A DNA stretch of 64,000 bases from Pseudomonas bubulae (GTDB lineage: Bacteria; Pseudomonadota; Gammaproteobacteria; Pseudomonadales; Pseudomonadaceae), in the NCBI RefSeq assembly GCF_900618535.1, contig NZ_UYJA01000003.1:434001-498000 (forward strand), given 5' to 3'. Each line of letters begins with the position of its first letter. The first letter of the stretch is position 1. The position numbers and the translations under genes are program-made. Below the pieces are notes generated by a model. It saw nothing but the letters and a program-made list of their open reading frames with translations, was not told where the DNA came from and ran no database searches. Below, one piece after another: positions 1 to 8,002 of the stretch.

Positions 1-227
1 ATTTCCAGATAGTCAGCCCCCAGATCCCTGGCAAGGGTGTAGGCGGCAGCGGTTGATTCCGGAGCATCGAAGGACGCACCGCGATGGGCGATCACCGCCG
101 GGCGCGGTATGCCGTGAGCGTTGGCCAGTGCCGCCTCGGTCGCATTGGACGCGCCAGCATTCTGTACGCCACCCAAGCCCAGGAGCAGGCTCAGCAGCAG
201 GGCGTTTTTGCCAAAAGTGTCAGGCAT
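1..227 (-). CDS. Glycerophosphodiester phosphodiesterase, 5' part only
   Basis: Only the first 75 codons are present; the gene runs off the left edge. The protein starts with a hydrophobic signal-like segment (residues 8-18), so it is probably exported. From about residue 45 it shows the GDPD opening motif VIAHRGASFDAPEST, whose His-Arg pair is catalytic in this family, followed by a Glu at the window edge. The family splits glycerophosphodiesters into glycerol-3-phosphate and an alcohol. The start is the ATG at 225-227, with AGGA about nine bases before it. Family is fairly sure; glpQ versus a paralogue cannot be decided from this fragment. Confidence 0.85.
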   Translation of the reverse strand, partial: MPDTFGKNALLLSLLLGLGGVQNAGASNATEAALANAHGIPRPAVIAHRGASFDAPESTAAAYTLARDLGADYLE

Positions 228-395
228 TGGTTGAGTTCCTTTCAATCATAAAAGCAGAGGGTGTTTTTTAGCGGTTTTTCGTGAAGATGTGCAGTATTCT
301 TGGCCACATCAACGTCCCCGGCAGAGGGGCAGGCAATCGAACTTGCGTGTAAACCACCGTCCCGGAGCCTTTCAGGCTCATCAGTGAGGTTTACC

Positions 396-719
396 ATGCG
401 TATCACTTCGCAACTCATCTGTCAGGCCGCCGACCTACTTAGCGGCTTTGTTGGTTTCAATCGTAAGACAGGCCAGCACATTGTCCGTTTCAGTGAAGAT
501 TCATTTGGAATGGATGTCGCCGACGACAACATCACGCCCACCAGCGAGTTTGTCTGGCAGGCCGATGGTGCTGGCACCATGACTCTCAAGCGCGAGTTGA
601 TTCAGTTGTTGCTGGATCAGAATATCGATGACCGCCTGAACATCACCGAGCCCTTGAGGGTGTATATGCAGCGCCAGGATGTGCCCGAGATCTCGGCCTT
701 GCGTCGCTGCATCAGTTGA
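396..719 (+). CDS. Small conserved-looking protein of unknown function (107 aa)
   Basis: The frame is open from 300, but the ATG at 396 has a GAGG motif eight bases upstream and gives a clean 107-residue start (MRITSQLICQAADLL). There is no signal peptide, no membrane span and no motif I recognise. The composition is ordinary for a soluble protein. It stands alone, convergent with the diguanylate cyclase gene 24 bases downstream. No function is assigned. Confidence 0.6.
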   Translation: MRITSQLICQAADLLSGFVGFNRKTGQHIVRFSEDSFGMDVADDNITPTSEFVWQADGAGTMTLKRELIQLLLDQNIDDRLNITEPLRVYMQRQDVPEISALRRCIS

Positions 720-742
720 ATAGCGCTGCCCGGGCCCTGTTT

Positions 743-1822
743 CTATACCGGATCATTGCTCAGCTGTGATTCAGCAAGGGTGTCTGCTGCGCCAACACTG
801 ATTTTGTTGCGCCCCGTATTCTTTGCGATATACAGCGCTTTGTCTGCCTCGTTCAGCCACGTGCTGGCCTGGAGGAGTTCGGGGCGGCAAGTGGCAAGCC
901 CGATACTCAGGCTAACGCACAGGCCGGGCTCGTCGGCGTGTTGATAGTTGTCAATCACGTGGCGCAGCCGTTCCATGATTTCCCGGGCCTGGTCCAGGGT
1001 GCGATTAGGCAGGATGACGCAGAATTCATCACCGCCGTAGCGGCCTGCAAGGTCTTCAGTGCGCAAATTGTCCTTGAGCTCCTTGCTGAGCTGGCGCAAT
1101 ACACTGTCGCCGACAATATGCCCGTAGGTGTCGTTGATCTGTTTGAAGTGATCGATATCAATCAGCGCCAGAGTCGCCGGAGAATTGCGCTCCAGACTTT
1201 GCTGGAAACTGAGTTGCAGCAGGTCTTTCCATGAGCCGTGATTAAGCAGCCCGGTCAGGCTATCGGTGCGGCTGAGGGTACTGAGGGTGCGTTTATGCTC
1301 GGCCAGGGTGATTGCCAGACCATAGCTGACCATGCCTACAGCAAAAGGGTAAAGAATCAGCACGGGTACGCAGGCATAGACCTGCAGGCTGGTGGTATGG
1401 GGTGTAAACGCAAAGCCGAACAGCAGCAACGCAACCAGGGCGCCTGCCAGCTGCGCCAGCGCTCCGCGAACCAGCAGTTTTGGCCCTCCGGCAGCAACGT
1501 TGTGCATGGTCATCATCGACACGATGATCACCGTAGGCAGCGGATTGAACTCGATAGCCGCCGCCCAAAACCCTCCGCACAGGGAATCAATCAAAATATT
1601 TCGACGTTCAGCCCGGTAGGGATAGGTTGCACGCGATGACAATTGATAGGCCAGGTGAGGCCATACGAACGCGTTTAGCAGCAGTAGTGGCCAAACCCAT
1701 ATGGATCTGTCGAGGGGGTAGAGGGCGGCCATTAGCCCGATACTGCCAAACCCTGAGCCAATCACTCGCGGCGCATAAATACGCTTGGCGAACGACAACC
1801 CTTTGCCTCTTTTATTGTCCAT
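743..1822 (-). CDS. Membrane diguanylate cyclase, MASE2-GGDEF (DgcC/AdrA type)
   Basis: Residues about 8-170 form a MASE2-type membrane sensor with several hydrophobic spans (FAKRIYAPRVIG, FVWPHLAYQLSSRA). A cytoplasmic GGDEF domain follows, with RYGGDEF at 261-267 and an intact inhibitory I-site, RTED, at 254-257, five residues before it. An intact GGDEF predicts c-di-GMP synthesis from GTP with product feedback. The domain order is that of E. coli DgcC/AdrA, which drives cellulose production. The ATG at 1822 is used; an in-frame TTG at 1861 would add 13 residues, and neither has a strong ribosome site. It is transcribed alone. Confidence 0.9.
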   Translation of the reverse strand: MDNKRGKGLSFAKRIYAPRVIGSGFGSIGLMAALYPLDRSIWVWPLLLLNAFVWPHLAYQLSSRATYPYRAERRNILIDSLCGGFWAAAIEFNPLPTVIIVSMMTMHNVAAGGPKLLVRGALAQLAGALVALLLFGFAFTPHTTSLQVYACVPVLILYPFAVGMVSYGLAITLAEHKRTLSTLSRTDSLTGLLNHGSWKDLLQLSFQQSLERNSPATLALIDIDHFKQINDTYGHIVGDSVLRQLSKELKDNLRTEDLAGRYGGDEFCVILPNRTLDQAREIMERLRHVIDNYQHADEPGLCVSLSIGLATCRPELLQASTWLNEADKALYIAKNTGRNKISVGAADTLAESQLSNDPV

Positions 1823-2078
1823 GTCTATCTGCGCAAGATGTGCGGGCGGAGTTTCTGGCAACTGCCGGGTACTGCATTATCGATTGTTGGCTGGTCGGTC
1901 AGCCTTGTCGAGAATACACCCCATCTGTTCCGAAAATTCTGAAACAGTTATGGGGACTAGATTAGCTTATTAAGTCGAGGGCAAGCTGCGGCGCAGAAGG
2001 ATGCCAGTAGAATGTCGATCATCCTCTAACAGGCCTGTAAACAGAGTATTAATCACTTTTGACTGGAGCCTTCAAGCC

Positions 2079-3107
2079 ATGGCACTCGACTCAAGCAGTG
2101 CAGAGGGGCCTAAGCCCGCTGAGCGTCATAAAGGTGCATTTCAAAATGCTGGCGTCAGGCCGCCTTCCAGTATCGGCAAAACCTTGGGCATTTTTTGGAG
2201 AATGATATTCCAAAAGCCTGCGAGCACTCGCCCTGCAGGTGTGATCCCGGTCAAACCGCTGACCCGTGAGCAATTGGACGAGGCTGCGGATTTCAGTGTG
2301 TACCGGTTGGGTCACTCGACTCTGCTGCTCAAGCTCAAGGGAAAGTACTGGTTGACCGACCCGGTCTATGCTGAGCGTGCATCGCCGTTCCAGTGGGCTG
2401 GCCCCAAGCGCTTCCATGCGCCGCCCATCAGCCTTGATGAGCTCCCGCCACTGGAAGCAGTGATTCTTTCCCACAATCATTACGATCACCTGGACCAAAA
2501 AACCGTATTGCAACTGGCCGCCAAAACACAGCAGTTTTTGGCGCCGCTGGGTGTGGGCGACTTGCTGGTCAAATGGGGAGTACCAGCCAGCAAGGTTCAG
2601 CAACTAAATTGGTGGCAGGGCACCCAACTTGCAGGTATCCGCTTTGTCGCGACTCCTTCCCAGCACTTTTCAGGCCGCGGCCTGTTTGATCATAACCAGA
2701 CGCTTTGGGCATCCTGGGTGATGATCATTGATGACGTGCGAATCTTCTTCAGTGGAGACTCAGGTTACTTCGACGGTTTCAAGCTGATCGGCGAGCAGTT
2801 TGGGCCATTTGATCTGACCCTGATGGAGACGGGTGCCTACAACACCGACTGGCCCGATGTGCATATGCAGCCCGAACACAGCCTGCAAGCGCACAACGAC
2901 CTCAACGGGCGTTGGTTGTTACCTATTCACAACGGCACCTTTGATCTGGCTTTTCATGCCTGGTTCGAGCCGTTTGAGCGCATTGTGGCGTTGGCAGAGC
3001 AACGCAAAGTGCTGATTACAACGCCACAAATGGGTGAGGCTTTCAATCTGCTAACCCCTCACCGGGGCCATGCCTGGTGGCTTGAGGTAGAAACTCCAGG
3101 GCAATAG
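2079..3107 (+). CDS. Metallo-beta-lactamase-fold hydrolase (NAPE-PLD/UlaG-like)
   Basis: The 342-residue product has the metal-binding signature SHNHYDHLD (His132, His134, Asp136, His137) and later FFSGDSGYFDGF and LLPIHNGTFDLAFH, which supply the remaining histidine and aspartate ligands of the fold. The pattern GHSTLLLKLKGKYWLTDPVY is typical of the N-acyl-phosphatidylethanolamine phospholipase D-like/RomA branch. The substrate is unknown. The frame is open from 2001, but the ATG at 2079 has GGAG ten bases upstream and removes a poorly conserved-looking leader. It may be monocistronic; the next gene is convergent. Confidence 0.8.
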   Translation: MALDSSSAEGPKPAERHKGAFQNAGVRPPSSIGKTLGIFWRMIFQKPASTRPAGVIPVKPLTREQLDEAADFSVYRLGHSTLLLKLKGKYWLTDPVYAERASPFQWAGPKRFHAPPISLDELPPLEAVILSHNHYDHLDQKTVLQLAAKTQQFLAPLGVGDLLVKWGVPASKVQQLNWWQGTQLAGIRFVATPSQHFSGRGLFDHNQTLWASWVMIIDDVRIFFSGDSGYFDGFKLIGEQFGPFDLTLMETGAYNTDWPDVHMQPEHSLQAHNDLNGRWLLPIHNGTFDLAFHAWFEPFERIVALAEQRKVLITTPQMGEAFNLLTPHRGHAWWLEVETPGQ

Positions 3108-3116
3108 GGCCGTATT

Positions 3117-3434
3117 TCACTCGATCAGAGCAAAATCTTCGCGCCCCATCGGGTCTGGTGTTGTGCCGCGAACATTTCCCCCGCGACCGGGGGTAAAGCC
3201 GGGAAAGAACACCAGGCCCTGCGCCTCAAGGCTATAGGCCAGGGCCAGCCGGGTTACGTCGCGAACGGGGGCTTGTGACTCGAAGCGTTCAATGGCCGAG
3301 ACTGAAACCCCGGACTGCTCACTCAGGTACTCGCGATTCCAGCCCAGCATTTCGCGGGCCTGCGAGCAGTGCAGCGGGGTAAATTGATTGATGACGATAC
3401 GTTCAAACGTACTGCGCGTGGCTGAATGAGGCAT
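3117..3434 (-). CDS. Small XRE-family helix-turn-helix regulator
   Basis: The 105-residue protein is mostly one Cro/cI-type helix-turn-helix (about residues 22-70, containing AREMLGWNREYLSEQSGVS), followed by a short Gly/Arg-rich tail ending in MGREDFALIE. Such proteins bind operator DNA as dimers. It converges on the hydrolase gene, nine bases apart. A near-consensus LexA box lies 38 bases upstream of its start, suggesting DNA-damage control. The targets are unknown; it could be a prophage-remnant repressor, but no phage genes are nearby. Confidence 0.75.
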   Translation of the reverse strand: MPHSATRSTFERIVINQFTPLHCSQAREMLGWNREYLSEQSGVSVSAIERFESQAPVRDVTRLALAYSLEAQGLVFFPGFTPGRGGNVRGTTPDPMGREDFALIE

Positions 3435-3471
3435 GGGTTTCTCCAGGGCTGAGTCAGTGCTTGAAAATGTA

Positions 3472-3487
3472 CTGTGTTTTTATACAG
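3472..3487 (-). promoter_or_regulatory. LexA-like (SOS) operator
   Basis: CTGTGTTTTTATACAG on the plus strand (CTGTATAAAAACACAG on the minus strand) keeps the CTG-N10-CAG frame of the gamma-proteobacterial LexA box, with an A/T-rich core. It sits in the promoter zone of the XRE regulator gene that starts at 3434. LexA binding is inferred from sequence only. Confidence 0.45.
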
Positions 3488-4043
3488 CTATCTTGGTGCC
3501 GGAACAAACTCATTTTTTGATAAGTGCCGAGGGGCGAAATCTGTTGTCTGGCTGCATTTTTATGAGCTTTTGCGCGAAGAGCATGGGTCGAAAATTTCGA
3601 TAGTGGGGTGTGTGTAATCTTTTCGCGGAAAACGCCCATGTTGCTCACGTCATCGCGGGGACACGGTTAGCAGAGCTTTCTTCGTTGAAATCAGAAAAGT
3701 CCTAACTCTTTTATTTTAAATAAGCTTAAGACTGGTTCCCATATCAGGGATGTCCCAGTGCTTAGCCTGCACATTGACGCTATCAAAATATAATGCCCAT
3801 AAAGTTTGCACACTTGTATCTGTTGAAGCAGCCATCACCTTCTACGAAGACACCCACGTTGTGTTCAGGGTGGGAGCCTTGCGGCGAAAATCAGCAATAA
3901 GTCAGTTGCAAAAGGTATCTGGGGTTTTCTCTGTCGCTGGGTGTGTGCGGTTAATGTAAAAGAAAACTTTTAAACAGTTTTTCAGTGGTCGGATGATGAC
4001 TGTTTAAACGTTTACCCTTATCTGCAAGAACGGTATAAAAAAG
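3488..4043. other. Gene-free AT-rich stretch with a 10-bp inverted repeat
   Basis: No convincing gene is seen; short open frames here lack ribosome sites and protein-like composition. The stretch is clearly richer in A/T than its surroundings. A perfect inverted repeat, TTTAAACAGT (3969-3978) and ACTGTTTAAA (3999-4008), lies 35 bases before the glycosyltransferase-like gene and could be an operator. Confidence 0.5.
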
Positions 4044-5091
4044 ATGATGGAAGCCATAGGTGAGCCCACTAACAGTATCAATCAACTCCTGTATTTGCTG
4101 TATGGCGGCAAAGAAGTTTATCGGTTTGAAGCAAAATTCAGTATTTTGTCGGCGTTGCGCTACAGAAAAGATCCGGCTGACTTTACGATCACACTGATGA
4201 CTGATCAGCCTGAGGCATTTGATGGCTGGCCTGTGAGCGTGTTGCCTCTGAGCGTTGAGGTGCTGGACGCCTGGCAAGGGGCAGGCGGTTATTATCACCG
4301 GCGTAAGGCTTGCGCTATCCAGGCGGGCGTTGCGCTGTCTGGCAAAACCATTTTCGTTGATACCGATACGGTTTTTTTCAAAGATCCGGCCCAGTTGTTT
4401 AAACGGGTCTCTGACAATCATTTTTTGATGGATAAGTTTGAGTTGAGTTGGGCAGATGCTTCCCGGCGTCTGGGGTTTCGTAAACTGGTTACACAGCTCG
4501 ACGCTGAAAATAAAGCCCCCGCACCGTGGTTGAAACTGTTCAATAGTGGGGTTTGCGGGATGACCAAAACCAACGGTCATATTTTTGAAGGCGTAATTAG
4601 TTTGATTGATCAATGGGCTCATCATGGAGCAACACTTCTTACGATTGAGCAAATTGCTATATCGTTTATGCTGCATGGTCGAAAAGTGATTGCGGCCAAT
4701 GACTGCATTAATCATTACTTCTCGGTGAAGCACTATCACCATGCAATGTACCGGGTTTTTTTTAATAAGCAGGGTGAGGGCTATCGTGAGGGTTTACCGC
4801 AAGCATCATTTGCCGTTCCTGACCGTCTTCCCAGGGTCTCGCTGCGTCATCGTTTACAGCTGAGGTGGAAATTGAGGGGGCAATGCAGTACCTCTCGAAA
4901 AAATTGCCAAACTCTATCTGCTGGGTAAGGCGGGTAGCCAATTACCCTATCTTGAGGCGTGTAAGCCTCTTTGGTGGGCTGTAGCCGTTGAGGAGCTGAG
5001 AAATCTGGAAGCTGCTGGGAAGTCTCACACGAAACTCGCCGCACTATGGCAGGCGGATTCCGGCTTTTTGAGTTTAATAAAGGGTAATTGA
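4044..5091 (+). pseudogene. Glycosyltransferase-like gene broken by a one-base frameshift
   Basis: Frame 1 runs from ATG 4044 to a stop at 4928 (294 aa). It contains FVDTDTVFF with a DxD motif (Asp106, Asp108), the usual metal/nucleotide-sugar site of GT-A glycosyltransferases. The last 16 or so residues look random. Dropping one G from the five-G run at 4876-4880 opens a second frame to 5091 (PLEKIAKLYLLGKAG onward), giving about 348 residues of protein-like sequence. So either the gene is inactivated, or the run is variable or a sequencing error. Base composition is lower in G/C than in the neighbours, which hints at transfer. No sugar substrate is inferred. Confidence 0.65.
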
Positions 5092-5104
5092 AAATTTCGA
5101 TGCC

Positions 5105-5139
5105 AATAAAAAGGGCCAACATGGTTGGCCCTTTTTATT
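5105..5139. terminator. Bidirectional rho-independent terminator
   Basis: A perfect 16-bp stem (5105-5120 paired with 5124-5139) closes a three-base loop, with A-rich and T-rich ends. It serves both the broken gene upstream and the convergent nrdB. Confidence 0.9.
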
Positions 5140-5170
5140 TACCCGGTGTGGCTTTAACCAACCCGGTGTA

Positions 5171-6421
5171 TCAATCCCAGCTCAATGCACCGCCGGTTTG
5201 GTATTCGATGACCCGTGTTTCGAAGAAGTTTTTCTCTTTCTTCAAATCCATGATTTCGCTCATCCATGGGAACGGGTTAGTCGTGCCCGGGTATTCTTCT
5301 TTCAGGCCGATTTGCGACAGGCGGCGGTTGGCGATGAACTTGAGGTAGTCTTCCATCATCGCTGCGTTCATGCCCAATACGCCGCGTGGCATGGTGTCAC
5401 GTGCGTATTCGATTTCCAGCTGGGTGCCTTGCAGAATCATCTGCGAAGCTTCTTCCTTCATTTCAGCGTCCCACAAGTGCGGGTTTTCGATTTTGATCTG
5501 GTTGATCACGTCGATGCCGAAGTTCAGGTGCATGGATTCGTCGCGCAGGATGTACTGGAACTGCTCGGCAACCCCGGTCATTTTGTTGCGACGACCCATC
5601 GACAGGATCTGCGTAAAGCCGCAGTAGAAGAAGATGCCTTCCAGAACGCAGTAGTAGGCGATCAGGTTGCGCAGCAGCTCTTTGTCGGTTTCGACAGTAC
5701 CGGTTTCGAACTTCGGATCAGAGATCGAACGGGTGTATTTCAGGCCCCAGGTAGCTTTTTTAGCAACCGACGGGATCTCGTGGTACATGTTGAAGATCTC
5801 GCCTTCATCCATGGCCAGCGATTCGATGCAGTACTGGTAGGCGTGGGTATGGATCGCCTCTTCGAAAGCCTGGCGCAGGATGTACTGGCGGCACTCCGGG
5901 TTGGTGATCAGGCGGTATACGGCCAGTACCAGGTTGTTGGCTACCAGGGAGTCGGCAGTCGAGAAGAAGCCCAGGTTGCGCATCACGATGCGGCGCTCGT
6001 CGTCGGTCAGGCCTTCCGGGTTTTTCCAGAGGGCGATGTCGGCGGTCATGTTGACTTCTTGCGGCATCCAGTGGTTTGCGCAACCGTCCAGGTATTTCTG
6101 CCACGCCCAGTCGTACTTGAACGGTACGAGCTGGTTCAGGTCGGCGCGGCAGTTGATCATCATTTTTTCGTCAACCGCTACACGGGCGGAAGCGCCTTCG
6201 AGTTCGGCCAGACCTTCAGCAATGTCGAGGTTGTCCAGCGCGGCTTTGGCACGAATGATCGCGGCCGAGTCGGTAGCCGTGACTGCGCGGGCTTCCTGGG
6301 CAGCTACGCCGCCAGCGGCGTCGAGGCGGTCCATGTTGGCTTCGGTTGCGTGGCCTGCGTTGGCGCCTTTAACAGCGACTTCGCCTTCGTCTTCTTTGTC
6401 GAATTCGTCCCAGCTCAGCAT
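5171..6421 (-). CDS. nrdB: Class Ia ribonucleotide reductase beta subunit
   Basis: The 416-residue product is the radical-generating subunit that reduces ribonucleotides to deoxyribonucleotides together with NrdA. The di-iron and radical site is visible: [11 protein letters not shown] holds the Glu-x-x-His pair and the tyrosyl radical residue, and [10 protein letters not shown] holds the second Glu-x-x-His pair. The C-terminal tail GGALSWD is the type that docks to NrdA. The N-terminal 80 or so residues are an acidic, Ala-rich extension seen in the Pseudomonas form. nrdA is not adjacent: upstream is a 500-bp gap, then unrelated small genes. The start at 6421 has an upstream purine-rich GGAGACGAC stretch. 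Confidence 0.97.
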   Translation of the reverse strand: MLSWDEFDKEDEGEVAVKGANAGHATEANMDRLDAAGGVAAQEARAVTATDSAAIIRAKAALDNLDIAEGLAELEGASARVAVDEKMMINCRADLNQLVPFKYDWAWQKYLDGCANHWMPQEVNMTADIALWKNPEGLTDDERRIVMRNLGFFSTADSLVANNLVLAVYRLITNPECRQYILRQAFEEAIHTHAYQYCIESLAMDEGEIFNMYHEIPSVAKKATWGLKYTRSISDPKFETGTVETDKELLRNLIAYYCVLEGIFFYCGFTQILSMGRRNKMTGVAEQFQYILRDESMHLNFGIDVINQIKIENPHLWDAEMKEEASQMILQGTQLEIEYARDTMPRGVLGMNAAMMEDYLKFIANRRLSQIGLKEEYPGTTNPFPWMSEIMDLKKEKNFFETRVIEYQTGGALSWD

Positions 6422-6924
6422 GACGTGTCGTCTCCTGCGTGAGGGCCTGATAGCTGCGTGAAAACACTTATGGTTTGGTTTTTACGCGGCCATAGGCCAC
6501 TTGGATCTAAGAAATGTTGCTTGCAGTAGCGTTGTGCTCACGCAAAAACATGAATGTGTACGTTGGCTTGTACCGCTGTCGTTCAGGGAAGGAGGTCGTG
6601 CCTGCACTTGCCCTGGGCCTTGAGGCCGTAGCAGCGTGGTTTTTTAGCCCGCGAAGGGGAGATGCCAAGCCTTTTTGATGGCCGCAGTATAAGGCTTTTG
6701 CACAAGGTATTTCAGCCAGTTTTTTTGCTGGAGATGCGACGAAACGCCCTAAATTTGTCCAGGGCTTAAGCAAGGCTGCGGCTGGGCGAGGGTTTGCCGG
6801 GGCAGAAGTTTTTTTGTCATGGGTCTGGGCGACCAAATGACCTGTGGCATGAGCGGGAGGGAAGGGAGATTTGTTGCAAGGCAGACCACGCCCGGCAGCT
6901 ACCGGGCGTCAGGTCGAAGCGGTG
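6422..6924. other. Gene-free stretch upstream of nrdB
   Basis: No credible gene; the minus-strand open frame here has low-complexity, shadow-like content. Reading toward nrdB, a TATACT -10-like hexamer (6686-6691) has CTGAAA about 18 bases upstream, which would give a leader of some 260 bases. I see no clear NrdR boxes. Confidence 0.4.
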
Positions 6925-7182
6925 TTAGCTGAGACGATGGCCGTTGGTACGGTCATAGCCGTCTTCAGCAAAGCTGGCCGAGCGGGTGCTGTCATAGCCG
7001 TCTTCGGCAAAGCTGGCCGAGCGGGTGCTGTCATAGCCGTCTTCGGCAAAATTGGCCGAGCGGGTGCTGTTGTAGCCATCTTCAGTAAAAGTGGCTGCGT
7101 GGGTACGGTCATAACCGTCAGCGGCAAAAGCTGAACTGGCCAGAACAGACAAACTGAAAGCCACTATCAAAGAACGTTTCAT
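6925..7182 (-). CDS. Small secreted protein built of 13-residue tandem repeats
   Basis: The 85-residue product has a textbook signal peptide (MKRSLIVAFSLSVLASSAFA, residues 1-20). It is followed by five 13-residue units with consensus EDGYDSTRSASFA (residues 21-33, 34-46, 47-59, 60-72 and a diverged 73-85). Two central units are identical. Mature protein is thus almost entirely repeat, rich in Asp, Tyr, Ser and Arg, and probably periplasmic or secreted. The ATG at 7182 is used because the signal peptide begins there; the frame stays open further upstream. It lies head-to-tail with the DUF2790 gene. The function is unknown to me. Confidence 0.8.
   Translation of the reverse strand: MKRSLIVAFSLSVLASSAFAADGYDRTHAATFTEDGYNSTRSANFAEDGYDSTRSASFAEDGYDSTRSASFAEDGYDRTNGHRLS
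6928..7122 (-). repeat. 39-bp coding tandem repeat (five units)
   Basis: Five in-frame 39-bp units encode the 13-residue repeats of the small secreted protein. The plus-strand text shows near-identical blocks of AGCTGGCCGAGCGGGTGCTG followed by TCATAGCCGTCTTCGGCAA. Such repeats can gain or lose units by slippage without shifting the frame. Confidence 0.85.
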
Positions 7183-7323
7183 TAGATAATTCCCGGGCGA
7201 TACATGCGCGGCGGGCAACGTTTCAAAGTTATATAAGCCAGGTTGAAAGTTGCAATTAAACACCGCGTTGGTTCGCGTGAATAAGTGAGTTGATTAACGC
7301 TGGAATAAATCGCAGGTTATTAA

Positions 7324-7587
7324 TCAGCCGTTGGAGCAGCCGTTGCCCATTACACGGTATTCAAGGGTGTGCTGCTTGCCCTGCGAGTCTTCGTAGACCA
7401 TCTGGGCCGGCACAACTTCGCAAACGCTGGGGATTTCGCTCATGGAAATCACTTTGGCGATGTCCAGTTCGGATGAGTAGGAATACTGTTCGACGGCAGG
7501 TTGCGGGTGCGCAGCTTGTGTGTTCACTTCCTCAGCCATGGCGGTCAGACACACACTGCTCAGGGCCAGAACTAACAACGCTTTCAT
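7324..7587 (-). CDS. DUF2790-family small secreted protein
   Basis: The 87-residue product has a signal peptide (residues 1-18, ending at TAMA) and the Pseudomonas DUF2790 core, IPSVCEVVPAQMVYEDSQG and LEYRVMGNGCSNG. Two cysteines (in SVCEV and GNGCS) could form a disulfide in the periplasm. The family is common and multi-copy in Pseudomonas; its role is unknown. The start at 7587 is preceded by a weak purine stretch. Confidence 0.85.
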   Translation of the reverse strand: MKALLVLALSSVCLTAMAEEVNTQAAHPQPAVEQYSYSSELDIAKVISMSEIPSVCEVVPAQMVYEDSQGKQHTLEYRVMGNGCSNG

Positions 7588-8002
7588 TTCAGAGTTACCT
7601 GTTTTAGGTCGAGTGGGGTCACACAGCCCTTGTGAGGCTGTGCGTGAAACTGAGTATTGAAGAGCGACTTAACTTGCCTTCGTGGGGGCTGTAACTTGGG
7701 TTAATCGCGGTGCCTTGGTTGGCGAGATGAATTTTAGGCCTGTGCCGTGCGGGCATATAGAGGGAGTTTTGATAAAGACTGTTGACAGTTTCTGCAACAA
7801 TCGTCGAAAACAGCGCTCATTTCTGACGTTTACAAGGCGCGTGACGAGCAGGAAATCGCTGTAAGTACTGTGCTTGAGCCTTGCGCAGAAAAACCATGAC
7901 TTTTCTGCGTGTTTCTTACTACCAACGTCGAATGGATCTCACGGCCTGGCCCGGCTAAAACAGGGTCATAAAACAACAACTACAAGCATTGAGGTATGAA
8001 AC
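7588..8002. other. Intergenic region ahead of acs
   Basis: No credible gene is seen in about 415 bases. It must hold the acs promoter and that of the divergent DUF2790 gene. A TTGACA hexamer occurs near 7782, but I see no good -10 partner at the proper distance and no recognised operator. Confidence 0.4.

Noticed and set aside
3454..3648. Minus-strand 64-residue open frame upstream of the XRE gene
   Set aside because: It overlaps the predicted promoter and LexA-like box, has no ribosome site and random-looking composition.
5198..6442. A 414-residue plus-strand open frame over nrdB
   Set aside because: It mirrors the nrdB coding strand and has no domain-like content.
6507..6836. Minus-strand 109-residue open frame upstream of nrdB
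   Set aside because: It has a mixed, low-complexity sequence with no motif, and probably lies in the nrdB leader.
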